A stretch of DNA of 64,000 nt from Tricholoma matsutake (GCA_026075535.2 AP026543.1:2914001-2978000), one strand, 5' to 3'; positions 40,040-51,106 are shown, counted from the stretch's first letter. A program made the numbers and translations. The notes: a model not told the origin generated them from the letters alone.

Positions 40040-43000
40040 GAACATGACACCTCCACCGTCCTGCCAACCAGTCGTCCAATGCCACATTGTCTGCCAACTC
40101 GGAACCAGGAAGCCATTGGTCTTCTTCAGGCCCATAACCCACCCATTGCACGAGGTATGTGCATGCTGCACCCACATTTGCATGAGTTGATGATCCTTTC
40201 TACAATGTATTCTTGTATGCCATCTTCAGTGGTGATTGAGCTGGGTCGTGCCAGTTCTCAGGAGGGGAAGAGTGATTTGTCATTTTCATTGTAGGGTTTA
40301 ACTTCAGCAGTGTGGAAAGTTGGTTAAATGTTGGAGGTTGGTGGGAGGTTTAGTGTTATGGTGGAGGCCTCATGGTTGACATCCGTGATTGGGAAGGGGC
40401 CGTCAAACCTAGGCATGAACATAGTGACACATTTCTCACCTTTAGCTGTATACTGTCATCGCCTATTTTGTGTTGAAAGCATGACACAGTCCCCAATGTC
40501 AAGATTGAGGTCTGGATTGCATGCACAGTTTGCAAATGCAGCTTGTGAGATTTTTGCCTTCAGAAGATTGTCCTGTGCTTCAAAAATGTCTAGTTGCAGT
40601 CTTTCAATAAGTTCTCAAGCCACCTGTTCCTCTGGGGGTGTAGGGACAATCAGCATGATCAGTGGGGGAATGAGTCTCAGGCTACGTCTGAGTCATAGTT
40701 GAAAAGGCAAGAACCCAGTCAATTTGTTTACTGTGTTCATGAGATCAAAACAGACCTGTGGAAGAGCCCATGACCAGCCTTTCTGATTGTGTGCTACATG
40801 ATATTGAATGGCTTGGTTTATTGTTTGGTTCATTTGTTCACTAGCACCGTCTGTTTGTGGGTGGTACATGAAAGTTTAAGTTTAACCCCGGTTAACTTGT
40901 GTAGTGCTGTCCAAAATTTGGAGACGAACAACTTGTCACGATCGGATATGATCTCTAGTGGCAGACCATTCTCGCAGTACCAATGGTCAAAAAATATTGC
41001 CGCAAGATCCGAGGCAGATATGTCTATCCTGGTGGCAACAAGTTGAATGTCAGCATTCAGTCTATCTGTCATTGTTAATATGCAATTGGAACTGTTGTCT
41101 TTGGGCTGTGGCCCAATGAAATCAATAGCAATGGAGTTGCCTCATTGGTCAGGTACAGGCAGCGGATGTCATGGGCCAGCAGGCTTCATAGTTTTTGATT
41201 TGTTACATTGGCAGTCTGCACAGCTTGGGACATATGCGAATTCAAGGTCCCAGCACATGTTCAGCCAGTAGTATGAGTTTCAGAGGGAGCCATACAACTT
41301 TTCGAACCTGAAATGTCCAAGTGAGTCATGTGCTAGTCAGAACAAGGACTCCCTGATGTTTCCTGCTGCAGGGATTACAAGTCAATCACTGATGAACAAG
41401 AGGTTGTCTTTCTCCTGAATGGTAGGCATTCCTGCTGCTGCACTGCACAGTTTCTTGCACCAATCATTGGTTTTGTAACCCTCAATGATAACAGTATGTA
41501 GTTGCAGGTCTTGTGATATGGACAGTACTGCTGTTATGGCTTGTGTCATCATGACATCGGTCTCTGCAAGAGCATGTGCTGTTAACAGTGGGCAAACATG
41601 CATTGCTGGTAGGACGGCATGGACAGTTACAGAGTCGTCATCATCAGGACAGAAATTGTAAGGAGATCTGGCTGCTTTCACTGCCGCCTCACTGGAGGTG
41701 GACAGGTTCACAGGTAGATGGGATAATGCATCCACTACTGTGTTACTTTCTCCCTTGATGTATATGATCTTTGTGTTGAATTGGGACATGAACTCCATCC
41801 AATGAGCTTGTTGTTGGGATAAGTTGGGTTGGGTATCAAAATTTTTTAAGGTTTTGTAATCAGTGAAAATGGTGAATGAGCATCTCACCAGGTCCGCTCG
41901 CCACTTCTGTAAGGCTCTGATAATTGCGAGCATTTCCTTTTCATGAGCTGGATAATTCAGTTCTGCTCCTTTAAAGGCCATTGAGTCAAAGGCTACTGGA
42001 CGTGCTGTCTCCCAGGTTTTCCCAAAGGAGAGGACAGTGCCAGAGTGGAAATTGCTGGCATCAGTTGTGACAAAAAAATTTCCCATTGGGTCAGCATGGT
42101 CTATTGTTGTTAGGCAGTCGCAGCTGACAACAATGGCCTTTACTGCCTCAAAGGCAAATTGATGTTCTGTGGTCCACATGGGGAATGACCAGTTGGCTTC
42201 AGCAGTTGTTAATGGTGTCAGCACAGCGGTGTGTGTGGCAAGGTTAGGGAGGAATGAAGCCAGGGAGCATATGAGACCTAGAAAATGGTGGACGTCTGTT
42301 GCCGAGCATGGCCATGGCCATGCAAGAATGCGGTATACCTTCTTAGAGTCTGCTTCAACTCCATCTGGTGAGATGTGGTGCCCGAGGAAGTCAATGGATG
42401 AACAGTAAAGACATGTTTTCTTTGGATTGCAGTATAGGCATGCAGGATGGAGAGCAGTGAGTATGATGCAGACATTATGATGGTGTTCTTTGATGGTGTT
42501 CGACCATATGATGATGTCATCTAAGTATACATGACAGATCTTGCCAATGTATTCATGGAGGGCAACAGCCACCCTACATTGATGAATTGCAGGAGCATTT
42601 TGAAGGCCCATTGGCATGACCCATTTGTATAGTCCAAATGGTGTGGAGACAGCTGTCAGTGGTATGTCATCTGGGTGCATTCCTGTCTGGAAAAAGCTGT
42701 CAGTCATGTCAATCATCACCCAGATCTTTTCTTTGGCGCAGTCATTCAAAATGTCATCCACTCTTGGTAGTGGATGAGAATCAACAACAGTGTTGGAATT
42801 CAGTTGTTGGTAGTCATTTACCCAGCATGTAGTACAATTGGATCAGCTTTAGGGATGATAAAAGTGGGTGATGCCCAGGACAATGCTGATGGTCTAATCT
42901 GGCCTGCATCTAGGTGTTTTTGCAGCAATATACTCCAGGCCTCACAGAATTTCTGTGGGCATTGATAAGTTCGTGTTTTGATTGTTTGCTTGGCATTTTT

Positions 43001-44015
43001 CAGTTTGATGTGGGCTTGGATGTCTGTTGGCAATTCATCGACATGCAGTATGGGTTTGAAAATTTCACGGATTTTGGCTTTCAGTAGGTCTTCATGGTGC
43101 ATCAATTCAGCTAGGTGGGTCAGTGTTTCCATGCACTGTTTGATTGCACCAACAACGTCAAAGGGTTTGACATAGTTGAATGACATCAGTCACCTGTGGG
43201 CACTCAGTACATATTTTAGTTCTGCTAGCAGCAGTTTGCAGTCTGCATGGACTTGTTTTAGTTGCTCCTTTAGTTTCAGTCTCCTTCATTTTGGTGGTGG
43301 CAAAGGTACAGGGTTTAACAGATCATAATTGTTATATTTATCAATACAGGTTTGTGCAGCGTGGTTGGTAACTATGAAGTTGTGCAATAAGAATGGCAGT
43401 CCAAGGATGATCAAGGTACAAAGGTGTGGAGCTACAAGTGTGCATACAGTTTGAGATGTCCATTGTCCATCTAATGAAGCTACAGAGAGTTTTACCCATT
43501 TGGTCAAGGTGGTACGAGACAATGCATCAGAAGATTTGAAAGCCACATCTACAGTTTCTGGTTCGGGTAACAGGCAGCGGCATAAGCCCAGTTTTGTTAC
43601 TAGGTCTGTGTGAATCAGTATGACATGAGTGCCATTGTCTAGCAGCATGGGCATGGTAACAGGCAGTAAAGTGTAAGGCCCGCTAATGCAGGCCTTCCAC
43701 CAGAGATGGGGTGCATGGACAGGGGCACTCACCTCATCAGTCTCATCGCCTTCTGTGTCAGAACCTCCCCCCAGTGTGGATGACGCAGAGGGGAAGGTAG
43801 CAGGGGTTTCATCAGCCCAAGAACCCACAGCGGCAACTGGCTGAGTTGGCCCTTTGTTGCAGGGTCCGTTGTTCCCAGAGCTTGGGCCAGCAACAGGAGT
43901 GGTGGTGACGGTGACTGCAGGTGCCAATGTAGTTGATGCCATTGTTGGGAGAGGGTGTAAGGCATGATTAATGATCCCAGTGTATGTAGCAGCATCTGAG
44001 AAACCATAGGGGCAG
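40040..44015 (-). pseudogene. Gypsy-3 Pol: protease, RT, RNase H, integrase, chromodomain
   Basis: Protease region with MPMLLDNGTHVILIHTDLV (near 43640). RT with WVMIDMTDSFFQTGMHPDD and ICHVYLDDIIIWS (42530). RNase H with FFVTTDASNFHSGTVLS and NYPAHEKEMLAIIRALQ. Integrase zinc region with SCADCQCNKSK (41210), SDRDKLFVSKFWTAL (40940). C-terminal chromodomain with EYIVERIINS and YGPEEDQWLPGSEL (about 40090-40180). One frame change near 42822. TGA codons at likely Arg sites in the integrase. The RT-RNase H block 41382-42761 is open for 459 codons, the longest undamaged retroelement frame in the window. Confidence 0.85.
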
Positions 44016-44284
44016 TTTTTTGGAGTACTTTACACTCCCCCACCTATTCTGGTTGGATTCCAGTTTGTCCAGCTGGAATTTCCAGAATTTCTCGAATCTG
44101 GTGGAATTTTTTTTGTATGTAGTTTTCCCTATGCAGCACAATTCTGGTCGGAATAAGGATCCAATTTACAGCCGGAATCCCTGGAATCTGACTGGACTCA
44201 TCACAACTGGAATAACAGGAATAACCGGACTAACTGGAATAACTGGAATAACTGGAATGCACGTGCTTTCCCAAATAAAAGTTC

Positions 44285-44372
44285 GACACACATCAAGAAT
44301 TGAACACTCGACCTTGGGTCTGCATACATAACAGCACACTTAACCACTGAGCTACCAAGCAATTATTCTTGG
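44285..44372 (-). ncRNA. tRNA-like segment (A and B boxes), left side of hAT-d
   Basis: On the minus strand TAGCTCAGTGGTTAAGTG matches a Pol III A box and GTGTTCAATTC, about 40 nt later, matches a B box; a TTTT follows. The arms do not fold into a clean cloverleaf, so this is a tRNA-derived or SINE-like sequence rather than a functional tRNA gene. Confidence 0.4.
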
Positions 44373-44629
44373 GCATACATTTAATACTTTTATTACCCAA
44401 CCAAGGTACATAGTTAATCACAGCCATTAACGGAATAATTAATAAGTATGCATACACATGACACCTGACACATGACTGCCAGCTCACAACCACCACCACC
44501 ACTGTCACCAACGCTGCCTCCTCCTCCTCTCCACTCTACCACCACCACTGCATGTGCACCCACCACCACCATTCCCACACCCATTGCCACCATCACCACC
44601 ACCTTCAAATGAGCCGACTGGATGGAACG

Positions 44630-45200
44630 CGGGCCCAAACGACGCAGATTGCATTGTTTGGGGCCTAAGTATGTTTTTTTTCATTTGCTTCTTGTTTTTT
44701 TCATACTAACTAACTTGTTTCATTTGTTTTATAGGTTCTACTCGACTGCCAGACATAGCATGGGCCCAAACAACATGATTGGACAGAACACAGGCCCAAA
44801 CAATGCAGATCGTGTCATTTGGGCCCTAAGTAAGGTTTTTTTTGTTTGCTTTTTGTTTTTATAAACTAACTAACCTTTTTTTTAGCTTTCTAGGTTATAA
44901 TCTACTGGCAATAATGCCACCACTTGCAAACGAGCCAACGCAGGCCCAAAAGATGCAGATTGCATCGTTTGGGCCCTACATAAGTTTTTTTCATTTGGTT
45001 TTTGTTTTAATAAACTAACTAACTCATTTTTTTTTAGTTTTCTAGGTTATAATCTACTAGTAATGATGCCACCACCCGCAAACGAGCCAACACGGGCCCA
45101 AACAATGCAGATCACGTCGTTTGGGCCCTATGTGAGTTTTTTTTCATTTCCTTTTTGTTTTTATAAACTAACTAATTGTAATTTATTGCTTTTTAGGTTG
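44630..45200 (+). repeat. Cassette part 1 in hAT-d: tandem hairpin-exon/intron units
   Basis: Four hairpin segments of the form GGCCCAAAC...GTTTGGGCCC (near 44632, 44792, 44943, 45095) are each followed by an intron-like segment: 44669-44734, 44830-44893, 44981-45052 and 45132-45196. These have donors GTATGT, GTAAGG, ATAAGT (G to A) and GTGAGT, AACTAACTAAC branch-like motifs and CTAG/TTAG acceptors. Units are about 155 bp. Same arrangement as hAT-a but on the plus strand and diverged in sequence between units. Confidence 0.7.
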
Positions 45201-45484
45201 TATACTACTGGGGACGACCTGCCACAATGAAAAACACACAACCCACACCCACGCCCACCCAATCCCCTCCTCCCCATTCTAATGGGATGTGAGGCTGTCG
45301 ACACAGGCTAGGAGGGTGCAGAGGGATGCCAGGAGACCCCGGAAGGGGGGTACCTGCCTAGTAAGCACCCACCAACCTCTGTACTTGGGCCATGTCGCAC
45401 TGACGTGCCCAACCCCCCCCCCCAAAAAAAAGAAAAAAACAGAAATCCAGACAGGGGACGACAGCGACAAACAACGACAAGCCA

Positions 45485-45850
45485 CCCACCCCCAGCCTCA
45501 CGAGCAACTGCTCGTGGGGTGGATTGTGGGTGGAAGCCCAGGTGCAGGGACAGGAGATGACAATGACACACCACCCACCCCCAGCCTCATGAGCAACTGC
45601 TCGTGGGGTGGATTGCAGGTGGAACAACAACAACAACAAGCCACCCACCCCCAGCCTCACGAGCAACTGCTTGTGGGGTGGAACGTGGATGGAACGGCAC
45701 CCAGGTGCAGGGATAGGAGATGACAATGCACCACCCGCCCCCAGCCTCACGAGCAACTGCTCGTGGGGTGGATCATGGGTGGAATGACAATGATGACAGG
45801 CCACCTACCCCCAGCCTCACAAGCAACTGCTCGTGGGGTGGATCGTGGGT
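45485..45850 (+). repeat. Cassette part 2 in hAT-d: five GAGCAACTGCTC palindrome repeats
   Basis: Five copies of CCCCAGCCTCACGAGCAACT-GCTCGTGGGGTGGA-type units (near 45490, 45580, 45650, 45742, 45812), separated by GGGTGGAA... spacers of 35-60 bp. A plus-strand frame (45289-45723) repeats the peptide HEQLLVGW, but both strands give similar frames because the unit is palindromic, so I do not call a gene. Confidence 0.75.
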
Positions 45851-45879
45851 GGAAGGACAGACAACAGTGGGGTTGCGTC

Positions 45880-46150
45880 CCCTCCCCCTCCCCCATACTT
45901 CATGTGGGGAGGGATTTTTTTTGTACTCTTAATTATTTATTAGTATTGTGCCCCCCCTCCCCCGTTTTGCATGGGGGAGGGATTTTTTTCTTCAGGTTTT
46001 TACCTCCCCCCTCGCATTTGGTGCAAGGGGTTAGCTTTTTATGTATATAAATAAAACTCCCTCTCACATCTTGTGAGAGGGAGGATTTTTTGTTTATCTA
46101 TGTAATCACAATCATCCCCACTTCCTCGCATTCAATGTGAGGGATGTGGT
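45880..46150 (+). repeat. Array of C-rich/G-rich hairpins, three followed by T-runs, in hAT-d
   Basis: Five successive inverted repeats: CCCTCCCC/GGGGAGGG (45888-45915, then T8), CCCTCCCCC/GGGGGAGGG (45955-45980, then T7), CCCCTCGCA/TGCAAGGGG (46008-46030), CTCCCTCTCACA/TGTGAGAGGGAG (46057-46083, then T6) and CCTCGCATT/AATGTGAGG (46123-46144). A related hairpin occurs in hAT-a at 3391-3432 in the equivalent cassette position. Confidence 0.7.
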
Positions 46151-46231
46151 TAATTAAAAAAATTTGATCTTTCACTACTCCAAAAAAAATTAGAGTGTCA
46201 TGAATAAACATTATATTACTATCTAATAATT

Positions 46232-46325
46232 CTCCTGTGGCTCAACTGGTTAAGCACACATGTTTGGTTTGTCATGTGATCACTCTAATCAAGATGTCTT
46301 GAGTTCAATCCTTACTCTGCACAAA
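46232..46325 (+). ncRNA. tRNA-like segment (A and B boxes), right side of hAT-d
   Basis: TGGCTCAACTGGTTAAGC matches an A box; GAGTTCAATCC, about 55 nt later, matches a B box. A stem CACATG/CATGTG lies at the anticodon-arm position but with an over-long loop. The element faces outward, mirror-image to the segment at 44285-44372. Probably tRNA-derived; not a functional tRNA gene. Confidence 0.4.
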
Positions 46326-46601
46326 TATATTTTGTAGGCACTTTGACAACTTAAGACTTGAAATTTGACTATCCATTAGGGTATATACTCTAAGTTGAGC
46401 ATCTGGAGTAACCAGAATCTGGTCAGAATAACTGGAATAACTGGACTCCAATCAGAATAACTGGACTCCAACTGGAATAATTGGACTCCAACCTGAATAA
46501 CTGGACTCCAACCTGAATAACTGGACTCCAACCAGAATAACTGGAATCCAACCAGAATAACTGGACTCCGACTGGAATAGGTGGGGGAGGGTAAATTACA
46601 G

Positions 46602-47696
46602 GTTTTTTGATATGTGGTACATGTTAATCTGCCAGCACTTCCGGCAGCTGTTGTTGTTGTCAAGTTGATCGCATTTGGCAGAAGTGAGGGCAGCCAAACA
46701 CTGGATCATGCCCATGATTGCAGTGGATGTTGCAGCAGCAGCATCCACAGTATAAGTAGCAGCATTGGCTGGGCCATTGGTGCCATGATGATGCTTGTTG
46801 TTATCTTTGCATCTGTTGAACACCTCCTTGGTGACTTCATGCACATGTTTCAGGTCTGCACGGCAGTTTTCATTGTGGCATTTGACCTTGAGAGCCCATG
46901 GATGTAAGATTAGTATCTTGTCAACCTTGTTTGCATTGCAACAGCATACTAACTCAGGATCTAGACCAGCTCTGAGCTTTTCATGGAGAGAGGCATCTGA
47001 GAAGTGGGAAGCGGTATTGGCGAGAAGAGAGTTGAGAGATTGCATCTGTGAGAACCAGTCCCAGAACGACTGGTTTTGTTTCAGGGTTGCTGCTAGAATG
47101 CATCAGTGAATGGTGGGCTCCCAGTTGGGGTTAAGGTAGTTTGCACGAAGTTCAGACATAAAATCTGTAAAGGAGAGGGTCAGGAGCCTGTTGCAGTTGC
47201 TGCTGATCCAGTCACAGATTCGAGTGTCCCTGAAGCAGCCCAGGATTTTGTGGACTTGGTCTTCCTCTTTGATCTCCTTGCAGTTGAAAAAATCAAGGCA
47301 TCCCAGCTTGAAAGTGCACATCACTGCAGGATCAATCTTGCCTTCAAGAAGAATAGGTGATTTGGATTGGTGAATTTGTTTGACAGCAGCAATTTGGTTC
47401 AGAACAAATGACATATTATGCAAGGTACAGTTGTTATTGGAAAGAGGGTATTCAAAATCTGATCAGGAGTTAGACACAGGCTGAGGATGGCAAGGATGTG
47501 TATTTGGTGTGACTGTATGCATCACAGGCAGCTGCAAGACAGGTGTCTGTCTCCCATCATCGGACTCGGGGATGGGAGTTAATGTGGAAGAGGCCATAGG
47601 AGAGAGTGGCAGTGTGGAAGCAGTGCCTGATGGGCTGGCTGATGCATGGCACGATGCTAGTGTGTTGGGAGCAGAGACAGTAGTCTGCTGGCACAT
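46602..47696 (-). pseudogene. Gypsy-3 Gag
   Basis: One minus-strand frame from ATG 47696 with TGA at about 47461 and 47101. N-terminal Ser/Thr/Pro-rich part, then MSFVLNQIAAVKQIHQSKSP, VMCTFKLGCLDFFNCKEIKE, DFMSELRANYLNPNWEP and FWDWFSQMQSLNSLLANTA, a capsid-like region. It ends in the start of a zinc-knuckle segment (NNSCRKCWQINMYH) where hAT-d is inserted at 46602-46609. Function in particle assembly when intact. Confidence 0.8.
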
Positions 47697-47827
47697 CGAT
47701 ACACATGTTGCAGGGGCAGTATTTCTTTTTTATGACAGTTTGGAAGCTAATGAACAGCTGGTAACTAGTGATGATGCACAGTAATGATGGAGCAGTTGGG
47801 GGTACTGATCTGTATTCAAAAAAAAAG

Positions 47828-48053
47828 TGTAAGCTCACCTCAGATAGAGTTGAGCTTCACTGAGAGATGAAGCAGAATAGGATCAGGATATATAATCGAG
47901 TGAGAGGTACGGAAGACTACAGTAGTGGTAATGGAATGTAAGAGAGAAAAGGGGGAAGGAAGGAAGGCGAGGTCTCAAGCCTGAAGTCTATATATAGGGA
48001 ATAATGACAGCTGTCCAAATATGCATAACCGATGAGTAAGCTCCAGGATTACA
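47828..48053 (-). repeat. Gypsy-3 5' LTR
   Basis: 226 bp, matching 38418-38645. It contains a TATATATAG box near 47990. The sequence following it on the minus strand is a T-run and TTGAATACAG, not an obvious tRNA primer site. Confidence 0.9.
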
Positions 48054-48058
48054 TCAAT

Positions 48059-48425
48059 ATATTGAGTTGGAATGCAGTCACTCACCCAAGGCCTACAGAA
48101 ATTTTAAATCTCTATGTAGTGTACACAAAATGGTATAGCCAGGTGACTAAACAAGTTCCCTTGAAATATAGACCATCCAGGTAGTAGAAGAGGCCAGAGG
48201 ATGCACCAAAGAGCAGTTGGAGAGCAGGTTAAACCAAGTGTTCCCAAAAAGACAATAATCTGAAGATATCTCCACAGTGGTGCGGCACATTGGTAATCGG
48301 AGAGCAGGAGTGGATAGAGGCAAGGTTATCCCATTGAATGCAAAAACTCTGGAGAGGAAGGGGTAAGATATATGCAAAATGAGAGAATTCAATGCTGGTT
48401 GATCAGACAGCACCGATCAGCAATC
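48059..48425 (-). pseudogene. Unknown intron-containing gene, copy M, part upstream of gypsy-3
   Basis: The reverse complement aligns with copy P (48500-48790): shared TTTTTGCATT, CCTTGCCTCTATCCACTCCT-type sequence and the donor region CTTGGGTGAGTGACTG. Translation in one frame keeps WFNLLSNC and similar, against WFNIFSAM in copy P. Broken by substitutions and by gypsy-3. Not identified. Confidence 0.5.
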
Positions 48426-48489
48426 ATGGATGTCATACCATGCCTGATCATTCCATTCATCTGTACTCTTTTGAGCACTGTGCCTCCAT

Positions 48490-49740
48490 TTCTCAATGTA
48501 TTTGCTCTGTAGTTTTTGCATTTGATGGAATAAGCTTGCCTCTATTCACTCCTACTCTCTGATTACAGCACATTATGTCATTCTTGAGCTATTCTCGAAA
48601 TCTTGTCTTTTTGAGAACACCTGGTTCAACATTTTCTCTGCTATGTTTCACAGGCTCAGCTGCTATCTGGATGCTTTTAAGCACAAGGGAACTTCATATA
48701 CTGTTGAATTACATCCTAATCCATGCACTACATCAGGAAATTACAGCACTGTAGGCTTTGGGTGAGTGACTGTAACCTACTTCATCACATTGACTCTTCA
48801 CCTCTCTTTTACAGACTCATGGACTATCCTGAGGTGTCAATCATGCTTAGGATGCCTTGATACACATGTCTACACTGCTACTAATGAGCTCTGTGAGCTG
48901 GCATGGAGTGACAAGGAGGATAGGTGAGTATGTGAAGACCTTACCACATAGGATGAAGATCTGACCTTAATGATTGTATCTAGGCTTTTTCTGTGGGGGA
49001 ATAGACTATACTAGACAGTTATTAGGTGCTTTTGATGCTAGGTAAGGTGTGCTCCCAATGGTGAGTCATTCTCATATCTGTTGATGGCAGACCCATGCTC
49101 TGGTGGGCCAGAATCTTATCCTCCTACTCTTAGCTCTATATACTTATGTTCTATATCAGTAATAAGCCTAGCAATTGAAGAAAGCAAACAGTTTTGCCCC
49201 ATGGATCTTTCAGAATGAGTATACCTCCTCCTCACTCCCTATTGTCTTTTCTGTCTATACTGACAACTTCAGAGCCTTTAGGTGGCATATAACATTGTTT
49301 ATTATGACCATAATATTCTCCTTCAATGTTCCTATTAGAAGGAAAAGGCTCAGGAGTGTGAGTAAGTGGTAACCTCTCCCCCTCCTCATGCAGGTGCATT
49401 GACACACAACCCCCCCCCCACTCCCAGCTCCCTCAACCTCATTCCTAACCACTTATCCATATATACACCCCATAGTGACTGTAGATCATGTATAAGCTCA
49501 GTGATGGTCCACTCTCTCCTCCCTCTGTTACTTCTCCCCATTTCCCTCCTTCCTACCACATGCAGCACTCACTATCACTCATTTATGTAGGCATATACAG
49601 CTCTATACATGTAGAAGAGCCCCTCAATGAAGAGAAGAGACTCCCCTTCCTCCTCATAACAGGGGGAAAGGCTGATTACATGATCAATATAGGTGTAAAA
49701 GCAGTTTAATAACACTACATATACATATGTAAGTGTTATC
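48490..49740 (+). pseudogene. Unknown intron-containing gene, copy P
   Basis: Exon-like stretches encode CLFENTWFNIFSAMF, LDAFKHKGTSYTVELHPNPC and TSGNYSTVGFG, then a 53-nt intron (48762-48814, GTGAGT to TTTTACAG), and DTHVYTATNELCELAWSDKE, then an intron 48924-48983. A later stretch gives IVFSVYTDNFRAFRWHI (49220-49280), and near 49600 LNEEKRLPFLLITGGKADYM. Splice sites are good, but frame breaks occur (for example near 48840). I do not recognise the family; it could be a captured host gene or part of an unrecognised transposon. Confidence 0.45.
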
Positions 49741-49979
49741 TACCAAAAAAAGTGAAGGAAAATGTTGAGGAATGAGTGGAATACTGTGCTCATCATTGGG
49801 GATGACGAGCACAATGTGGTGCAGCAACATTGATGGCAACATCGGAGGTAGCCAAGTTTCATGTTGACATGTGCCATTGTGCCGAGCTTGATCTCTCTTA
49901 TCAGTTTGTTATCTATTGCTTACATGATATCTATATAGATTGGGTGGGCTAGGCAAGCTACCTTACACAGTTGGGAGTC

Positions 49980-50560
49980 AACAATATTGAAGGGATATAT
50001 TCACGGGTGAGGCAAATAAGCAGATTTACTACAGATTAGTGGGGGTGATGGGATGGGATCATGTCCACTAACATGTGGCAGACTGTGGGAAGGTTAGGTG
50101 CAAATTGGGATAGTTCACTTGAGAGCACAAAATGTTTGTGAACTGGTTAGATTATGCACATGATGGAATCTAAGTTTCATAGCCTAGTTGCTGCATTTGA
50201 AGCCTGGTCTGAATTCATCACATTCCTTCTGTCAACTCTGCCCCTTTAGAACAGTTCACTTATTCAGGACTTGTGTATCAATGGACCTGTAATATCTTTG
50301 GCACTCCACACTGCTTTCCCCATCTTGGATGTAACCTGCAGGGAAAAAAAGAAGCAGCATCCAAAAGGTAAGTGTCTTCCCCATGCCCATGCCTGCAATG
50401 ATGATCACATCTCAGTCCATGTTTTAATATAGATTCGACAGCTTTGGCCTGCCAAACTTCAAAGGCATGGATAAAGTTGGAAGATTGATTGAGTGAGTGA
50501 GTGGATGTCTGATAACAATGGTAGAGGTTTTGAGGTGTCTAGCGCCATAAAATAAACAAA
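49980..50560 (-). pseudogene. RecQ/DEAD-like helicase remnant
   Basis: On the minus strand HAFEVWQAKAVESILKHG is followed, after one frame change, by DVIIIAGMGMGKTLTFWMLL, an ATP-binding Walker A segment with the Q-motif-like upstream context of RecQ-type helicases (near 50330-50480). Further along, FAPNLPTVCHMLVDMIPS matches the fragment at 12594-12716. The rest is too decayed to assign. A transposon-captured or dispersed helicase gene is likely. Confidence 0.5.
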
Positions 50561-51098
50561 AGTGAACTTTCATTCAACAAAGACACATTGTGCATACTTA
50601 GCAAGAATTATTTATGGTCTGGCTTGATTTAACACTCCGAATAATCTAAGTGACAAGATATCATGGTGGCCATGGTGTTTACCTTTGTTTTATGCCAGGC
50701 CCTCTATAGCATTTGAAACAGAAAAGTTCCTGGTTTTTCCTTGGAAAAATTCAATCACTTACAAGTCCCTGGGTTGGAGGCTGGGAAATACCCAAGAAAT
50801 TCTCAATTTTGATGACCACAGGATGTCCATGCCATTCTTGCTGCTTAGAAAATATCACATAAGCTGCACTAGGCATTGAATACTAAGGGTCCAATAGTAA
50901 GATGTCACCACCACCTCCAGTGATGGCAGCATGCAGTACAAGGGCAACTGCTGCACTGACATCAAAAATGTGAGATGAGATCACAAAGATGTCAGGTATG
51001 GAAGTCAAGGATGCAGATTCAGCAAGAGCTTATCTCATGCATGGGGCCTATGTGGTCAAGGGAGCAGAGACCAGCATGGACATGTTGAGTATGGTTGT
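50561..51098. other. Region without a supported gene
   Basis: AT-rich with short open frames and no motif recognised. It may include further decayed exons of the helicase remnant, but I see no reliable splice or protein signal. Confidence 0.4.
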
Positions 51099-51106
51099 GC
51101 TGCAAC

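Larger units (their letters stand above)
44023..46601. mobile_element. hAT-d: non-autonomous hAT-like element between gypsy-3 gag and pol
   Basis: Perfect 8-bp duplication GTTTTTTG (44015-44022 and 46602-46609). Inverted termini share GTA(C/A)TTTAC(A/C)CTCCCCCACCTATTC. Subterminal arrays of GGAATAACTGGA motifs occur at both ends (44205-44260, 46430-46575). Removing it restores gypsy-3 coding from the Gag zinc-finger region into Pol. It contains the longest cassette copy, an array of hairpins with T-runs, and two outward-facing tRNA-like segments. No transposase. Confidence 0.88.
38418..48053 (-). mobile_element. Gypsy-3: Ty3/gypsy retrotransposon carrying two hAT insertions
   Basis: LTRs at 38418-38645 and 47828-48053 open TGTAAGCTCACC and close GGATTACA. 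The target duplication is TCAAT (38413-38417 and 48054-48058). A polypurine tract (GAGGGGGGGAGGG on the minus strand) borders the 3' LTR. Gag (46602-47696) and Pol (about 40040-44015) are on the minus strand, separated by hAT-d; hAT-c lies between Pol and the 3' LTR. Lineage differs from gypsy-1 and gypsy-2 (YLDD in RT, Ser/Pro-rich Gag). Confidence 0.92.

Noticed and set aside
45289..45723. 144-codon ORF with repeated HEQLLVGW peptide as a protein gene.
   Set aside because: The repeat unit is palindromic, so similar frames arise on both strands; no start context or splice-linked exons support it.
46232..46325. Functional tRNA gene.
   Set aside because: A and B boxes are present, but the D, T and acceptor arms do not pair well and the anticodon loop is too long; kept only as tRNA-like.
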